64,000 nt of DNA from Massilia oculi (GCF_003143515.1 NZ_CP029343.1:3100001-3164000), one strand, 5' to 3'; counted from the stretch's first letter, positions 52,688 through 62,078 are shown. A program made the numbers and translations. The notes: generated by a model not told the origin, from the sequence alone.

Positions 52688-52744
52688 ATGAAGCGCCTTG
52701 CTCCATCACTTGTCGTCGTTGCCATGATTGCCGGAATCGCATGA
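52688..52744 (+). CDS. 18-residue leader frame overlapping the toxin start
   Basis: This short frame reads MKRLAPSLVVVAMIAGIA: a basic start followed by a hydrophobic stretch, like the front of a signal peptide. Its stop overlaps the toxin ATG (ATGA), and it sits directly after a promoter. It may be a coupling leader for the toxin. Alternatively, a one-base indel may have separated a signal-like N-terminus from the downstream frame. Confidence 0.35.
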   Translation: MKRLAPSLVVVAMIAGIA

Positions 52745-54330
52745 AAGCTGAACCGAGTGTCGACCAGCGGACCGTACAACCGCGCCTTGAGGCGAAGCAG
52801 GACCGCGCGAACGCCGGCGCGCTCGCCGACATGATCGGCAACAGCCCGCGCATGACTGCCCAGCGCGCACTGGTTGCGCAACTGTTCGGGAACCGGCAGC
52901 CCGGGCGTGGCGCCGTGCAGGGCCAGGGAGCGGCCCAGCTGGCGCAGGACGACACCGCCGTGGCGGTCAACCGCACCGGCCTGCCTGACAGGCTCAAATC
53001 GGGCGTCGAGTCACTGTCGGGGCACGATCTGAGCGACGTCAACGTTCACTATAACTCGTCTGCGCCGGGCCGCTTGAACGCGCATGCCTATGCGCAAGGC
53101 CGCGAAATTCACGTGGCGCCGGGGCAAGAGCGGCATTTGCCGCACGAGGCCTGGCACCTGGTGCAGCAAGCCGAAGGACGGGTCCAGCCGACTCTGCAAA
53201 TGCAGGGCGGCGTCGCCGTGAACGACGATCCTGGCCTGGAGCGTGAGGCGGATGTGATGGGCGCGAGGGCACTCTCGGCTGCGCCCCCGGCGGGCGCGGC
53301 CGTCGAACCTGCACCTCGGGCGGCCCCGGGCGGCGCGGCAATCGCGCAAGCCGTATGGGTCGACGGCCATCAGCGTCGGCTCGACGATGGGTTGAAGGAA
53401 AAGGTATGGAATGATCCCCTGCGTGAGCTTGCGAATATCGGCCACCAGCTCGGCATGACGGAGGCTGCCACGGCCCTGCACTGGCGTATCGCCACTGCCT
53501 ACGAGAGCGGCAATATCGAATTGATCGACGAAGCCAGTACCGCACTTCGCCATGCTTTGACCAGCGACCAGGCATGGACTATCGAGCAATTGCTGGGGAA
53601 CACGCTGGATCATCTGCACCTGCCCGAGGATGCGATGGAGGATCCCGAGCACGCCGAGGACCAGGTCAGCGACAATCCGGAAGAGGAACTCGATCCGGGG
53701 GACTTGATGTTGTCGGAAATTGAATCTGACGAGCAAGCGGTGCTGGCCGAGGCCCTGGTCATGCGCCACCCCGGGCTGTATCAGCAGTTTGAAGACCTGG
53801 CGCGGAACGCAGGTGCGCAAGCGACCCACGCGCTGTTCCTCACATGGTTCAATCAAGGCGTGTTGACGCGCACGCAGTTCAAGCAGCTTGTGAACGGCGG
53901 CAAGCCGATACAGAAGGCACGCACACCCGGCGCGCTGAGTTACCAGGCCGGATACACCACCCATAAGCACGGCAATTTCAAGGACGTCACCTATAAGCTC
54001 GACAACCTTGGCAGCATCGATTTCGGCAAGGTCAACAAACAAAAGGTCTGGAAGAATCCGATGAAGCCGGGCAGCGAGGTTCAGCTGAACAAGGGCTCAG
54101 GCAAGGCCAACTACGGCATCACGCTGAGCGGAACCAAGATCAAGATTCCCGGCGCGAGCCGCGGGCAGCATTTTTCCATGGCGAACCGGATCATGAAGAA
54201 CGGCTTCGGCAACAGCAGCCCGCCCGACTGGACCTGGCACCACCTGACCACCTATTACAAAATGGTGCTGGTAGACCGCACCGTCCACGCCAAGCATGGA
54301 CACAATGGCGGGGTCTACGTCTGGAAGTGA
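52741..54330 (+). CDS. DUF4157 (eCIS_core) protein with C-terminal WHH-type nuclease toxin domain
   Basis: This 529-residue putative polymorphic toxin has a DUF4157/eCIS_core domain at about residues 80-180: GLPDRLKSGVESLSGHDLSDV, VHYNSSAPGRLNAHAYAQG, and the HExxH-type motif LPHEAWHLVQQ near residue 135. A helical, acidic middle (about 215-400) follows. The last 32 residues carry WHH at 499-501 and later histidines (H516, H519, H521) in DRTVHAKHGHNGG, resembling WHH-type HNH/endonuclease VII toxins. No immunity gene lies next to it. The ATG at 52741 overlaps the leader frame. Nuclease function is inferred from motif resemblance. Confidence 0.75.
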   Translation: MKAEPSVDQRTVQPRLEAKQDRANAGALADMIGNSPRMTAQRALVAQLFGNRQPGRGAVQGQGAAQLAQDDTAVAVNRTGLPDRLKSGVESLSGHDLSDVNVHYNSSAPGRLNAHAYAQGREIHVAPGQERHLPHEAWHLVQQAEGRVQPTLQMQGGVAVNDDPGLEREADVMGARALSAAPPAGAAVEPAPRAAPGGAAIAQAVWVDGHQRRLDDGLKEKVWNDPLRELANIGHQLGMTEAATALHWRIATAYESGNIELIDEASTALRHALTSDQAWTIEQLLGNTLDHLHLPEDAMEDPEHAEDQVSDNPEEELDPGDLMLSEIESDEQAVLAEALVMRHPGLYQQFEDLARNAGAQATHALFLTWFNQGVLTRTQFKQLVNGGKPIQKARTPGALSYQAGYTTHKHGNFKDVTYKLDNLGSIDFGKVNKQKVWKNPMKPGSEVQLNKGSGKANYGITLSGTKIKIPGASRGQHFSMANRIMKNGFGNSSPPDWTWHHLTTYYKMVLVDRTVHAKHGHNGGVYVWK

Positions 54331-54346
54331 GCTTGCCGGGACCTGC

Positions 54347-54829
54347 TCAGGCGCTTTCGCCGGCGGCGCGGCGGCGGCCGGTGTCGCCCAGCATCGCGAG
54401 GCCGGCACCTATCAGCAGGGTGGTGGACGGCTCGGGGACTTCGCCAGGCTCTTCCACGTCGACCGTTTCGATGCCGAAGGTGATGGTGCCGAAGTCCCAC
54501 TGGCCGTCCACCCCCACCAGATCGTCCCAGTCTTCGAAGAATTCCAGGCGCAGGATGCCGTCGACGCCGACTTCGAACGCCAGGCCCAGCAGGGCCAGGT
54601 CGGCGAAGCCCAAGTAGCTCATGATACCCGGGAACCATTCCTCGATGCCCGGCGTGAAGAACACGCCGTCGGTCTGCTTGGAGTTCTCGAAGCCGACGAC
54701 CATGTCCGCCAGCCAGCTCGGCGAATCGGCGGTCAGGGTGACATCGTAGGCGATGCTGGTGACGACCGAGTTGGCGCCGACGTCTAGCAGTACCACTGTG
54801 TTGTCGTAGTTCTCGCAATCGACTGATTT
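54347..54829 (-). pseudogene. 5'-truncated PEP-CTERM protein
   Basis: An open frame of about 160 codons ends in a PEP-CTERM sorting signal (VPEPSTTLLIGAGLAMLG followed by a basic RRR tail). PEP-CTERM proteins are exported, but this frame has no signal peptide. It opens after a TAG at 54830-54832 with no ATG, and the first possible start is a GTG at 54796. It is best read as a remnant that lost its 5' end, or a gene with an upstream disruption. It lies convergent to the toxin gene, 16 bases away. Confidence 0.65.
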
Positions 54830-54970
54830 CTAATGGGAAATTAATAAAGTGTGTCCCCCGATAGAGATCGGCACGTAAAGTTGCTCGACATGCAAGATGC
54901 ATGTCGCCACCAGCGGCGGCAAAATAGCGTATCGTCTTGCCTGTCATTAGCGCAGCAGTGGAGACCAGCA

Positions 54971-56410
54971 ATGAAACAACTCAACGTGGACGTCGCCATC
55001 ATCGGCACCGGCACCGCCGGCATGACCGCCTACCGCGCCGCCAAGACGCTGGGGGCCCGGACGGTGGCGATCGAGAGCGGCCAGTACGGCACCACCTGCG
55101 CCCGGGTCGGCTGCATGCCGAGCAAGCTCCTGATCGCGGCGGCCGAGGCGTCCCACGTGATCGATACGTCCGCGCCATTCGGCGTGCATGCCTTAGATAA
55201 ACGCATCGACGGCCGCGCCGTGATGGAAAGGGTCAAGCGCGAACGCGACCGCTTCGTCGGCTTCGTGCTCGAAGGGGTGGAGGCGATGCCGGTGCAGGAC
55301 CGCCTGCAGGGCCGCGCGCGCTTCACGGGCCCCTGCACGCTGGTGGTCGACGACCACACCGAGATCCAGGCCGGTCGCATCGTGATCGCCACCGGCTCCA
55401 CGCCGCTGCGCCTGCCGCAGCTGGAGAACGTCGGTCCCGGCATCGTCACCAGCGACGACGTGTTCTATTGGGACGACCTGCCGCGCTCGGTGGCCGTGAT
55501 CGGCACCGGCGTCATCGGCCTGGAACTGGGCCAGGCCCTGGCCCGGCTCGGCGTGCGCGTGCGCTTCTACGCGCGCGGCGGCAGCATCGCCAACATCACC
55601 GATCCGGAGGTGCTGCGCTGCGCGGGACGGGTCTTGATGGAAGAACTCGACATCGCCTTCCAGACCGAGGTGGTCGGGGCGGTGCAGGAGGGCGACGAGG
55701 TGGCGCTGACGGTGCGCGATGCGCTGGGCAAGGAAAGCACCGAGCGCTTCCAGTATGTCTTGATGACGGCCGGCCGCACGCCGAACGTGCACGACCTGGG
55801 GCTCGAGCACACGGGCCTGGAGCTGGGGCCGGACGGCATCCCCGTGTTCGACGCCCGCACCATGCAGTGCGGCACCAGCAATATCTTCATCGCGGGCGAC
55901 GCCAACAACGAGCGTCCGTTATTGCACGATGCGGCCGACCACGGCAAGATTGCCGGCGACAACGCGGGCCGCTTCCCGGATGTGCGTCCGGGCCTGCGCC
56001 GCGCGCCGATTGCGGTCGCCTTCACCGAGCCGAATATCGCCACCCTGGGCAAGAACTACAAGGCCTTGTGCGCCGGCGGCCAGCGCAAGTTCGCGGTCGG
56101 CAGCGTGTCCTTCGCCAACCAGGGCCGCAGCCGGGTGATGTTGCAGAACAAGGGGATGTTGCGGGTGTACGCCGAGTATGGCACCCGGCTGTTCCTGGGC
56201 GCCGAGATGATCGCGCCACGCGCCGAGCACCTGGCCCATCTGCTGTCGTGGGCATTCCAGATGCGCCTGACGGTCGACCAGATGCTCGAGATGCCGTTCT
56301 ACCATCCGGTGATCGAGGAGGGCGTGCGCACCGCGCTGCGCGACCTGGCCACCAACCTGTCGAAGGGCGACAGCCAGACCGACCCGGCCGATACCGAGCC
56401 GGGTACTTGA
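54971..56410 (+). CDS. Class I pyridine-nucleotide-disulfide oxidoreductase (dihydrolipoyl dehydrogenase-like)
   Basis: This 479-residue flavoprotein has an FAD motif at the N-terminus (VAIIGTGTAGMTAYRAA), the redox disulfide in GTTCARVGCMPSK, the NAD(P) motif VAVIGTGVIGLELGQALA, the second FAD motif IFIAGDANNERPLLHDAA, and the C-terminal active-site MPFYHPVIEEG. It resembles dihydrolipoyl dehydrogenases, but it is not next to 2-oxoacid dehydrogenase genes and may have another disulfide substrate. The ATG at 54971 begins the Rossmann fold. Confidence 0.88.
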   Translation: MKQLNVDVAIIGTGTAGMTAYRAAKTLGARTVAIESGQYGTTCARVGCMPSKLLIAAAEASHVIDTSAPFGVHALDKRIDGRAVMERVKRERDRFVGFVLEGVEAMPVQDRLQGRARFTGPCTLVVDDHTEIQAGRIVIATGSTPLRLPQLENVGPGIVTSDDVFYWDDLPRSVAVIGTGVIGLELGQALARLGVRVRFYARGGSIANITDPEVLRCAGRVLMEELDIAFQTEVVGAVQEGDEVALTVRDALGKESTERFQYVLMTAGRTPNVHDLGLEHTGLELGPDGIPVFDARTMQCGTSNIFIAGDANNERPLLHDAADHGKIAGDNAGRFPDVRPGLRRAPIAVAFTEPNIATLGKNYKALCAGGQRKFAVGSVSFANQGRSRVMLQNKGMLRVYAEYGTRLFLGAEMIAPRAEHLAHLLSWAFQMRLTVDQMLEMPFYHPVIEEGVRTALRDLATNLSKGDSQTDPADTEPGT

Positions 56411-56424
56411 CACTGCGTTGACGC

Positions 56425-56910
56425 TCAGTTCAGCAGCGTGGTGTTCAGCTTGCCTTCGCTGGCGAGCTTGCGCAGGATGCGCACCGTGTCGAGGTCGGCC
56501 TCTTCATAGGCCGACTTCTTGAACTCGTCATACATCGCGTTGGCCGGATCGACATGCTCGCCGGTGCCGTCGTCGTAGCAAAAACGCACCAGCAGCATGG
56601 CATTGGTCGGCGCCTCGATGATCATGCGCAGGCTGGAGGCCGCGATCTCGCCCTGGGCCGGCACTTCGTAGCGCACTTCCTGCAGCGGGGTCAGGAAAAC
56701 CTGGTCTTCAATCACCAGTTCGCCGAAGGTCAGGCGGCGGCGGAAAGCGCCCGCCTCGCGCTCGACGATCTCGCTGGCGTCCAGGTGCGGAATGAACATC
56801 TTCGGGTCTTCGGCGCGCAGCACCAGGCCGTGCCAGACCTGCTCGCGGGTGAGGGTGTCGATCAGCGGGTTCATCGGGTCGTTGATTTCAACGAGATGTT
56901 CGAATTTCAT
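56425..56910 (-). CDS. DUF1857 / AtaL-like SRPBCC-fold protein
   Basis: This 161-residue protein starts MKFEHLVEINDPMNPLIDTLTREQVWHGL, typical of the DUF1857 (AtaL-like) branch of the START/SRPBCC ligand-binding superfamily. FGELVIEDQVFLTPLQEVRYEVPAQGE lies in the core. The ligand and role are unknown. It is convergent with the upstream oxidoreductase gene (14-base gap) and divergent from rep. Confidence 0.8.
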   Translation of the reverse strand: MKFEHLVEINDPMNPLIDTLTREQVWHGLVLRAEDPKMFIPHLDASEIVEREAGAFRRRLTFGELVIEDQVFLTPLQEVRYEVPAQGEIAASSLRMIIEAPTNAMLLVRFCYDDGTGEHVDPANAMYDEFKKSAYEEADLDTVRILRKLASEGKLNTTLLN

Positions 56911-57112
56911 CGGGCAAATGTCCTGAAAATGGGGCCGCAGCGGCGCAAGCCGCAAAGGACGCATGTTACTCGATTGCGCGCCCGCGTGTCCGGGCTCTCC
57001 CGAGCGGTCGACGGCTGGCCGGTGTTGCAATCCGGTGCAGCCGGCGAGCGCCATCGCCCGCTGGGTCCGCCAGATTGTTACAATCGCTGCCTGTCCTCCA
57101 GAAATAATTCCC

Positions 57113-59182
57113 ATGTCCAATGCACCAAGATTCGGCCTCAACGGGCCGCAGAGCGAAGCCGCGCTATATCTCGACGGCCCTTGCCTGGTGCTGGCCGGCG
57201 CCGGCTCGGGCAAGACCCGCGTGATTACGCAAAAGATCGCCTACATGATCGAGCATTGCGGCTACGATCCGCGCACCATCGCCGCCCTCACCTTCACCAA
57301 CAAGGCGGCGCTCGAGATGCAAGAGCGCATCGGCAAGCTGCTCAAGCAGCCCAAGCAGGCCAAGCAATTGACCGTGTCCACCTTCCACTCGCTGGGCGTC
57401 AAGATCCTGCGCCAGGAAGCGGCCGGGGTCGGCCTGAAGGACAAGTTTTCCATCATGGACAGCGACGATTGCTACACCATCGTCTCCGATCTGGCCCTGA
57501 CCACGGACAAGCAAGAAATCCGCGGCATCCAGAACGCGATCTCGCTGTGGAAAAACGGCCTGGTCGATCCGGAAGATGCGATCAAGGCGGCGCGCGACGA
57601 GGACGAGGCCCTGGCCGGCCGCGTCTACCGCAGCTATGTCGCCACCCTGCAGGCCTACCAGGCGGTCGACTTCGACGACCTGATCCGCCTGCCGGTGGAA
57701 CTGTTCCGCAATAACGAATCGATCCGCGACCGCTGGCAGCGGCGCCTGCGCTACCTGCTGATGGACGAATACCAGGACACCAATACCTGCCAGTACGAAC
57801 TGGTCAAGCTGCTGGTGACGGGCCTGGGCAAGAAGCCGATGTTCACGGCGGTCGGCGACGACGACCAGGCCATCTATGCCTGGCGCGGCGCCTCGGTGGA
57901 GAACCTGAAAACGCTGGGCGACGACTTCCCCGACCTGAAGGTGATCAAGCTCGAGCAGAACTACCGCTCCACCACCCGCATCCTGCAGGCGGCCAACGCC
58001 GTCATCGGCAACAACCCGAAGCTGTTCGAGAAGTCGCTGTGGTCCGAGCACGGCCTGGGCGAGCCGATCAAGGTGCTGGGCATGCAGAACGACGACCAGG
58101 AAGCCGACCAGGTCGCGATGATGATTTCAAGCGAGCACTTCCAGCGCAAGAACAAGTGGGCGGACTACGCGATCCTGTACCGCGGCAACCACCAGGCGCG
58201 CGTGATCGAACAGGCGCTGCGCAAGGAGCGCATTCCCTACACGATGTCCGGCGGCCAGAGCTTCTTTGACAAGGCCGAGATCAAGGACATCATCGCCTAC
58301 CTGCGCCTGATCGCCAACCAGGACGACGACCCGGCCTTCATCCGCGCCGTGACGACGCCCAAGCGCGGCGTCGGCATGGCCACGCTGGAAGTGCTGGGCG
58401 AGTTTTCCAAGCAGTGGAACTGCTCGCTGTTCGAGGCGGCGAGAAAAGGCGGCATCGAGGCGAAGCTGGCCGAGCGCCAGCTAGGCCCGCTGCGCGACTT
58501 CTGCCACTTCATCGCCGAGCTGGAAGACCGCGCCACCCGGCCGGGGCCAACGGGCAGCGGCGACCATGCGGCCGAGGTGCTCGACGACATGATGAAGGAG
58601 ATGAACTACGAGCACTATCTGTACGAAAACTTTGACGACCGCGCGGCCCAGGGCAAGTGGCAGAACGTGCTCGAGTTCACCAACTGGCTGAAGGACCGCG
58701 GCCGTGGCGGACGCGACCGCGATGGCGAAGAAAAGAACCTGCTCGAGTTGACCCAGATGGTGGCCCTGATGTCGATGCTCGAGGGCGCGGACGAGGAACA
58801 GGATGCGGTGCGCATGTCGACCCTGCACGCCTCCAAGGGGCTGGAATATCCGCACGTCTACCTGGTCGGGGTGGAAGAGGGCATCTTGCCGCACAAGGGC
58901 GATCCGGACGCATCGGTCGAGTCGATCGCGGCGCGCATCCAGGAAGAGCGGCGCCTGATGTATGTGGGCATCACGCGCGCCCAGCGTACCCTGCACGTGA
59001 GCTGGTGCAAGCGCAGGAAACGTGCGGGCGAACTGGTCAATTGCGATCCCTCGCGCTTCATCAAGGAAATGGCGCTGGACGTCGGCGAGGCCGCGCCGAT
59101 GGAAAGCGAAATCCTGAGTCCGAAGGAAAGATTGGCGAACCTGAAAGCCTTGCTGGCAACACCACGGCCGGTTCCTGAATAA
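57113..59182 (+). CDS. rep: ATP-dependent DNA helicase Rep (UvrD/Rep superfamily)
   Basis: This 689-residue superfamily 1A 3'-5' helicase has motif Ia LVLAGAGSGKTRVITQK (near 25-41), motif II LLMDEYQDTN, motif III VGDDDQAIYAWRGA, motif IV LEQNYRSTTRIL, motif V TLHASKGLEYPHVYLVGVEEG and motif VI YVGITRAQRTLH. Length and the YAWRGA motif fit Rep better than UvrD, which also carries a longer C-terminal tail. Rep removes proteins ahead of replication forks. The ATG at 57113 is used. Confidence 0.9.
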   Translation: MSNAPRFGLNGPQSEAALYLDGPCLVLAGAGSGKTRVITQKIAYMIEHCGYDPRTIAALTFTNKAALEMQERIGKLLKQPKQAKQLTVSTFHSLGVKILRQEAAGVGLKDKFSIMDSDDCYTIVSDLALTTDKQEIRGIQNAISLWKNGLVDPEDAIKAARDEDEALAGRVYRSYVATLQAYQAVDFDDLIRLPVELFRNNESIRDRWQRRLRYLLMDEYQDTNTCQYELVKLLVTGLGKKPMFTAVGDDDQAIYAWRGASVENLKTLGDDFPDLKVIKLEQNYRSTTRILQAANAVIGNNPKLFEKSLWSEHGLGEPIKVLGMQNDDQEADQVAMMISSEHFQRKNKWADYAILYRGNHQARVIEQALRKERIPYTMSGGQSFFDKAEIKDIIAYLRLIANQDDDPAFIRAVTTPKRGVGMATLEVLGEFSKQWNCSLFEAARKGGIEAKLAERQLGPLRDFCHFIAELEDRATRPGPTGSGDHAAEVLDDMMKEMNYEHYLYENFDDRAAQGKWQNVLEFTNWLKDRGRGGRDRDGEEKNLLELTQMVALMSMLEGADEEQDAVRMSTLHASKGLEYPHVYLVGVEEGILPHKGDPDASVESIAARIQEERRLMYVGITRAQRTLHVSWCKRRKRAGELVNCDPSRFIKEMALDVGEAAPMESEILSPKERLANLKALLATPRPVPE

Positions 59183-59523
59183 ACAGGAGTAGAACTCCCG
59201 CGTAAGCGTTGCGCGCAAGCCTTGGCGGATCGACAAGACCTGCGCACGATTGAAATCGCATTTGATCTCGACTGTCGGGCAAGAAATTGTTGTCAGAATG
59301 TGAGTTTTCGGCAGATAGATTTCTATGGAAATTTATGTTTTTAAAAAGCAACATTTATTTCCTATGCACGGCCACCCTGTATTTTGATCACGTTCAGCGA
59401 ACGCCCAGAAAACAAGGCCGATGTGAGCGGCCTGATCGCTCAGGACATCGACTTCGTGCCTTTCGCCTGATCGAGCTGGTGCGCGGCTGGCATAATGCCG
59501 GTTTTAAGCAGGATGCCGCCGCC
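59183..59523. other. AT-rich intergenic region before slyX
   Basis: The 341 bases between rep and slyX are less GC-rich than the neighbours, with a T/A-rich block at about 59281-59360. Open frames here carry no recognisable domain, and the longest one simply runs into slyX in frame. No clear terminator for rep and no obvious promoter pair was seen. Confidence 0.45.
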
Positions 59524-59727
59524 ATGACCCAGGAAGACCGTTTTATCAGTCTCGAGATCAAGCTCGCCCAGCAGGAAGACTTGCTGGACGAGCTGAACAA
59601 GACCATCTATCGCCAGGAGCGGCGCATCGACCAGCTCGAGGCGATGGTCGCCAAGCTGGCCGACCATGTGCGCACCCTGCGCGACGCCGGCCAGGCGCCC
59701 CTCAACGAACGTCCCCCGCATTATTGA
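59524..59727 (+). CDS. slyX: SlyX family protein
   Basis: This 67-residue coiled-coil protein reads RFISLEIKLAQQEDLLDEL then YRQERRIDQLEAMVAKLADH and ends PPHY, the standard SlyX C-terminus. The function of the family is not established. The ATG at 59524 gives normal length, although the frame is open back to 59287. Confidence 0.9.
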   Translation: MTQEDRFISLEIKLAQQEDLLDELNKTIYRQERRIDQLEAMVAKLADHVRTLRDAGQAPLNERPPHY

Positions 59728-59750
59728 GCGGGCGTTTCCGCACCCAACGA

Positions 59751-59772
59751 TGTGTTTACGCCCGTAAACACA
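59751..59772. promoter_or_regulatory. Perfect inverted repeat downstream of slyX
   Basis: TGTGTTTAC (59751-59759) pairs with GTAAACACA (59764-59772) across GCCC. There is no T-run. It could be an operator for the peptidase gene at 59903 or a processing hairpin after slyX. Confidence 0.45.
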
Positions 59773-59902
59773 GGCGCTCGCCACTGATACATTGCGCTAC
59801 TTTTTAGTTGTTACGGTGGCCTTGCAAGCCTGCTATGATCTTTAGCGCACTGCTGTCGAGCCAGCCTCGGCCTCACCTTCCCTAGTGTTCGCGAAAGACC
59901 TC

Positions 59903-62035
59903 ATGATCCGTCCAAAACTGCTCATCGTGGCTGCCAGCGTCGCGCTGGCGCATGCAGCCATTGCCGCTCCCGTCCTCGACGCCGCCAACCCCTTCGCCCA
60001 GCCCAGCAGTCTCCCGCTGAACTACCCGGCCTTCGACAAGATCAAGGACGCGCACTTCCTGCCTGCCTTCAACGCCGGCATGCGCGAGGAACTGCGCGAA
60101 GTCGAGGCGATCGCCAATGACAAGGCCGCGCCTACTTTCGAGAACACCATCGTGGCGCTGGAGCGTTCCGGCCAGCTGCTGGCGCGCGTGTATGCGACCT
60201 TCTCGAACCTGCAGGGCGCCAACACCAATGACACGCTGGACGCGGTCGACCGCGAGATGTCGCCCAAGCTGGCGGCCCACTCCGACGCGATCCACCTCAA
60301 CCCGAAACTGTTCGCGCGCGTGAAAGCGCTGCACGACAAGCGCGAGTCGCTGGGCCTGGATGCCGAGTCGGTCCACCTGCTGGAACGCTATTACAAGGAA
60401 TTCGTGCGCGCCGGCGCCAACCTGTCGAAGGCCGACCAGGCCAAGCTGAAGAAATTCAATGGCGAGATCGCCTCGCTGCAATCGGACTTCCAGCAGCGCG
60501 TGCTGAAAGGCGCCAACGCCGCCGCCCTGATCGTGAACACCCGCGCCGAGCTGGCCGGCATGAGCGACGCGCAGATCAGCGCCGCTGCCGACGAAGCGGC
60601 CAAGCGCGGCCAGAAAGGCAAGTTCGCGATCCCGATCGTGAATACCTCGAGCCAGCCGGCCCTGTCTTTCCTGACCAACCGCGCTACCCGCGAGCGCCTG
60701 ATGAAGGCGTCGCTCGAGCGCGGCACCCATGGCGGGCAGTACGACACCACGAAGCAGGTGCTGCGCCTGGTCAAGCTGCGCGCCGAGCGCGCCGTGCTGC
60801 TGGGTTACCCGAACTTCGCGGCCTATTCGCAGGAACTGGAAACCGCGCGCAACCCGGCCGCCGTCAACAAGCTGCTGGGCGACCTGGCCGCGCCGGCCGT
60901 CAACAACGCGAAGAAGGAAGCGGCCGAAATCCAGAAGGTGATCGATAAAGAGGGCGGTAAATTCCAGGTCGCGGCCTGGGACTGGCCGATGTACCAGGAC
61001 AAGGTGCGCGCCGCGACCTTCAACTTCGAGAGCCAGCTGCGCCCTTACTTCGAGCTGAACCGCGTGCTGGTCGACGGCGTGTTCTTCGCCGCCACCAAGG
61101 AATTCGGCATCACCTTCAAGCAGCGCAAGGATCTGCCGGTGTACGACCCGGACGTGACCGTGTACGACATCTTCGACGTCGACGGCAAGCCGCTGGCCAT
61201 CTTCATCTTCGACCCCTACGCGCGCGGCAACAAGCAGGGCGGCGCCTGGATGAACGAATACGTCTCGCAGTCGCACCTGCTGGGTCACAAGCCGGTGATC
61301 GGCAACCACCTGAACATCCCGAAACCGCCCGCAGGCGAGCCGACGCTGCTGACCTACGATGAAGTGGTCACCACCTTCCACGAGTTCGGCCACGCGCTGC
61401 ACGGCATGTTTTCAAACGTGAAGTATCCGAAGTTCTCGGGCACCAACGTGCCGCGCGACTTCGTCGAGTATCCGTCGCAGGTCAACGAGATGTGGGTGAC
61501 GTATCCCGAAGTCCTCGCCAACTACGCCAAGCACCACCAGACCGGCGCGCCGATGCCGAAAGAGCTGCTGGACAAGGTGGTCGCTTCGAAGAAGTTCGCC
61601 CAGGGCTACCGCACCACCGAGTACCTGGCCGCGGCGCTGCTCGACCAGCGCTGGCACCAGCTGACCCCGAGCCAGGTGCCGACCGACGTGCTGTCGTTCG
61701 AAGCCAAGGCGCTGCAGGACGCCGGCGTGGCCTATCCGCCGGTGCCGCCGCGCTACCGCACCGGTTACTTCTCGCACTCGATGGGCGGCGGCTATTCGGC
61801 CGGCTACTACGCCTACCTGTGGAGCGAGCGCCTCGACGCCGAGACCGTCAAGTGGTTCACCGAAAGCGGCGGCCTGACCCGCAAGAACGGCGATCACTTC
61901 CGCAAGACCCTGCTGTCGCGCGGCGGCACGGCCGAAGCGATGGACCTGTTCCGTGACTTCCGCGGCCGCGATCCGGAAATCGGACCGCTGCTCGAACGGC
62001 GTGGCCTGGTTGAGTCCAAGTCTTCCGGCAATTGA
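59903..62035 (+). CDS. Secreted M3 family metallopeptidase (paralogue 1)
   Basis: This 710-residue zinc peptidase of the thimet-oligopeptidase/Dcp family carries a Sec signal peptide (IVAASVALAHAAIAAP), so it acts in the periplasm or outside the cell, unlike cytoplasmic PrlC. The HExxH motif HEFGHALHGMFS is near residue 493, with the third ligand in the downstream FVEYPSQVNEMW segment. The ATG at 59903 starts the signal peptide; a GTG at 59885 is six codons upstream. It is tandem with a close paralogue. Confidence 0.9.
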   Translation: MIRPKLLIVAASVALAHAAIAAPVLDAANPFAQPSSLPLNYPAFDKIKDAHFLPAFNAGMREELREVEAIANDKAAPTFENTIVALERSGQLLARVYATFSNLQGANTNDTLDAVDREMSPKLAAHSDAIHLNPKLFARVKALHDKRESLGLDAESVHLLERYYKEFVRAGANLSKADQAKLKKFNGEIASLQSDFQQRVLKGANAAALIVNTRAELAGMSDAQISAAADEAAKRGQKGKFAIPIVNTSSQPALSFLTNRATRERLMKASLERGTHGGQYDTTKQVLRLVKLRAERAVLLGYPNFAAYSQELETARNPAAVNKLLGDLAAPAVNNAKKEAAEIQKVIDKEGGKFQVAAWDWPMYQDKVRAATFNFESQLRPYFELNRVLVDGVFFAATKEFGITFKQRKDLPVYDPDVTVYDIFDVDGKPLAIFIFDPYARGNKQGGAWMNEYVSQSHLLGHKPVIGNHLNIPKPPAGEPTLLTYDEVVTTFHEFGHALHGMFSNVKYPKFSGTNVPRDFVEYPSQVNEMWVTYPEVLANYAKHHQTGAPMPKELLDKVVASKKFAQGYRTTEYLAAALLDQRWHQLTPSQVPTDVLSFEAKALQDAGVAYPPVPPRYRTGYFSHSMGGGYSAGYYAYLWSERLDAETVKWFTESGGLTRKNGDHFRKTLLSRGGTAEAMDLFRDFRGRDPEIGPLLERRGLVESKSSGN

Positions 62036-62045
62036 TATCGCGCGG

Positions 62046-62078
62046 CCCTCATCCGCTGTCACGAGCAGCGGATGAGGG
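62046..62078 (+). terminator. Long perfect hairpin between the two M3 genes
   Basis: CCCTCATCCGCTG (62046-62058) pairs with CAGCGGATGAGGG (62066-62078) over a seven-base loop, starting 11 bases after the first stop. No T-run follows, so it may reduce read-through or stabilise the upstream mRNA rather than stop transcription. Confidence 0.6.

Noticed and set aside
54331..54346. Immunity gene for the WHH toxin
   Set aside because: Only 16 bases separate the toxin stop from a convergent PEP-CTERM remnant, and nothing on the plus strand before 54971 looks like an immunity protein.
59287..59523. N-terminal extension of SlyX by 79 residues
   Set aside because: The extension is hydrophobic and low in GC, has no counterpart in the SlyX family, and a properly placed ATG exists at 59524.
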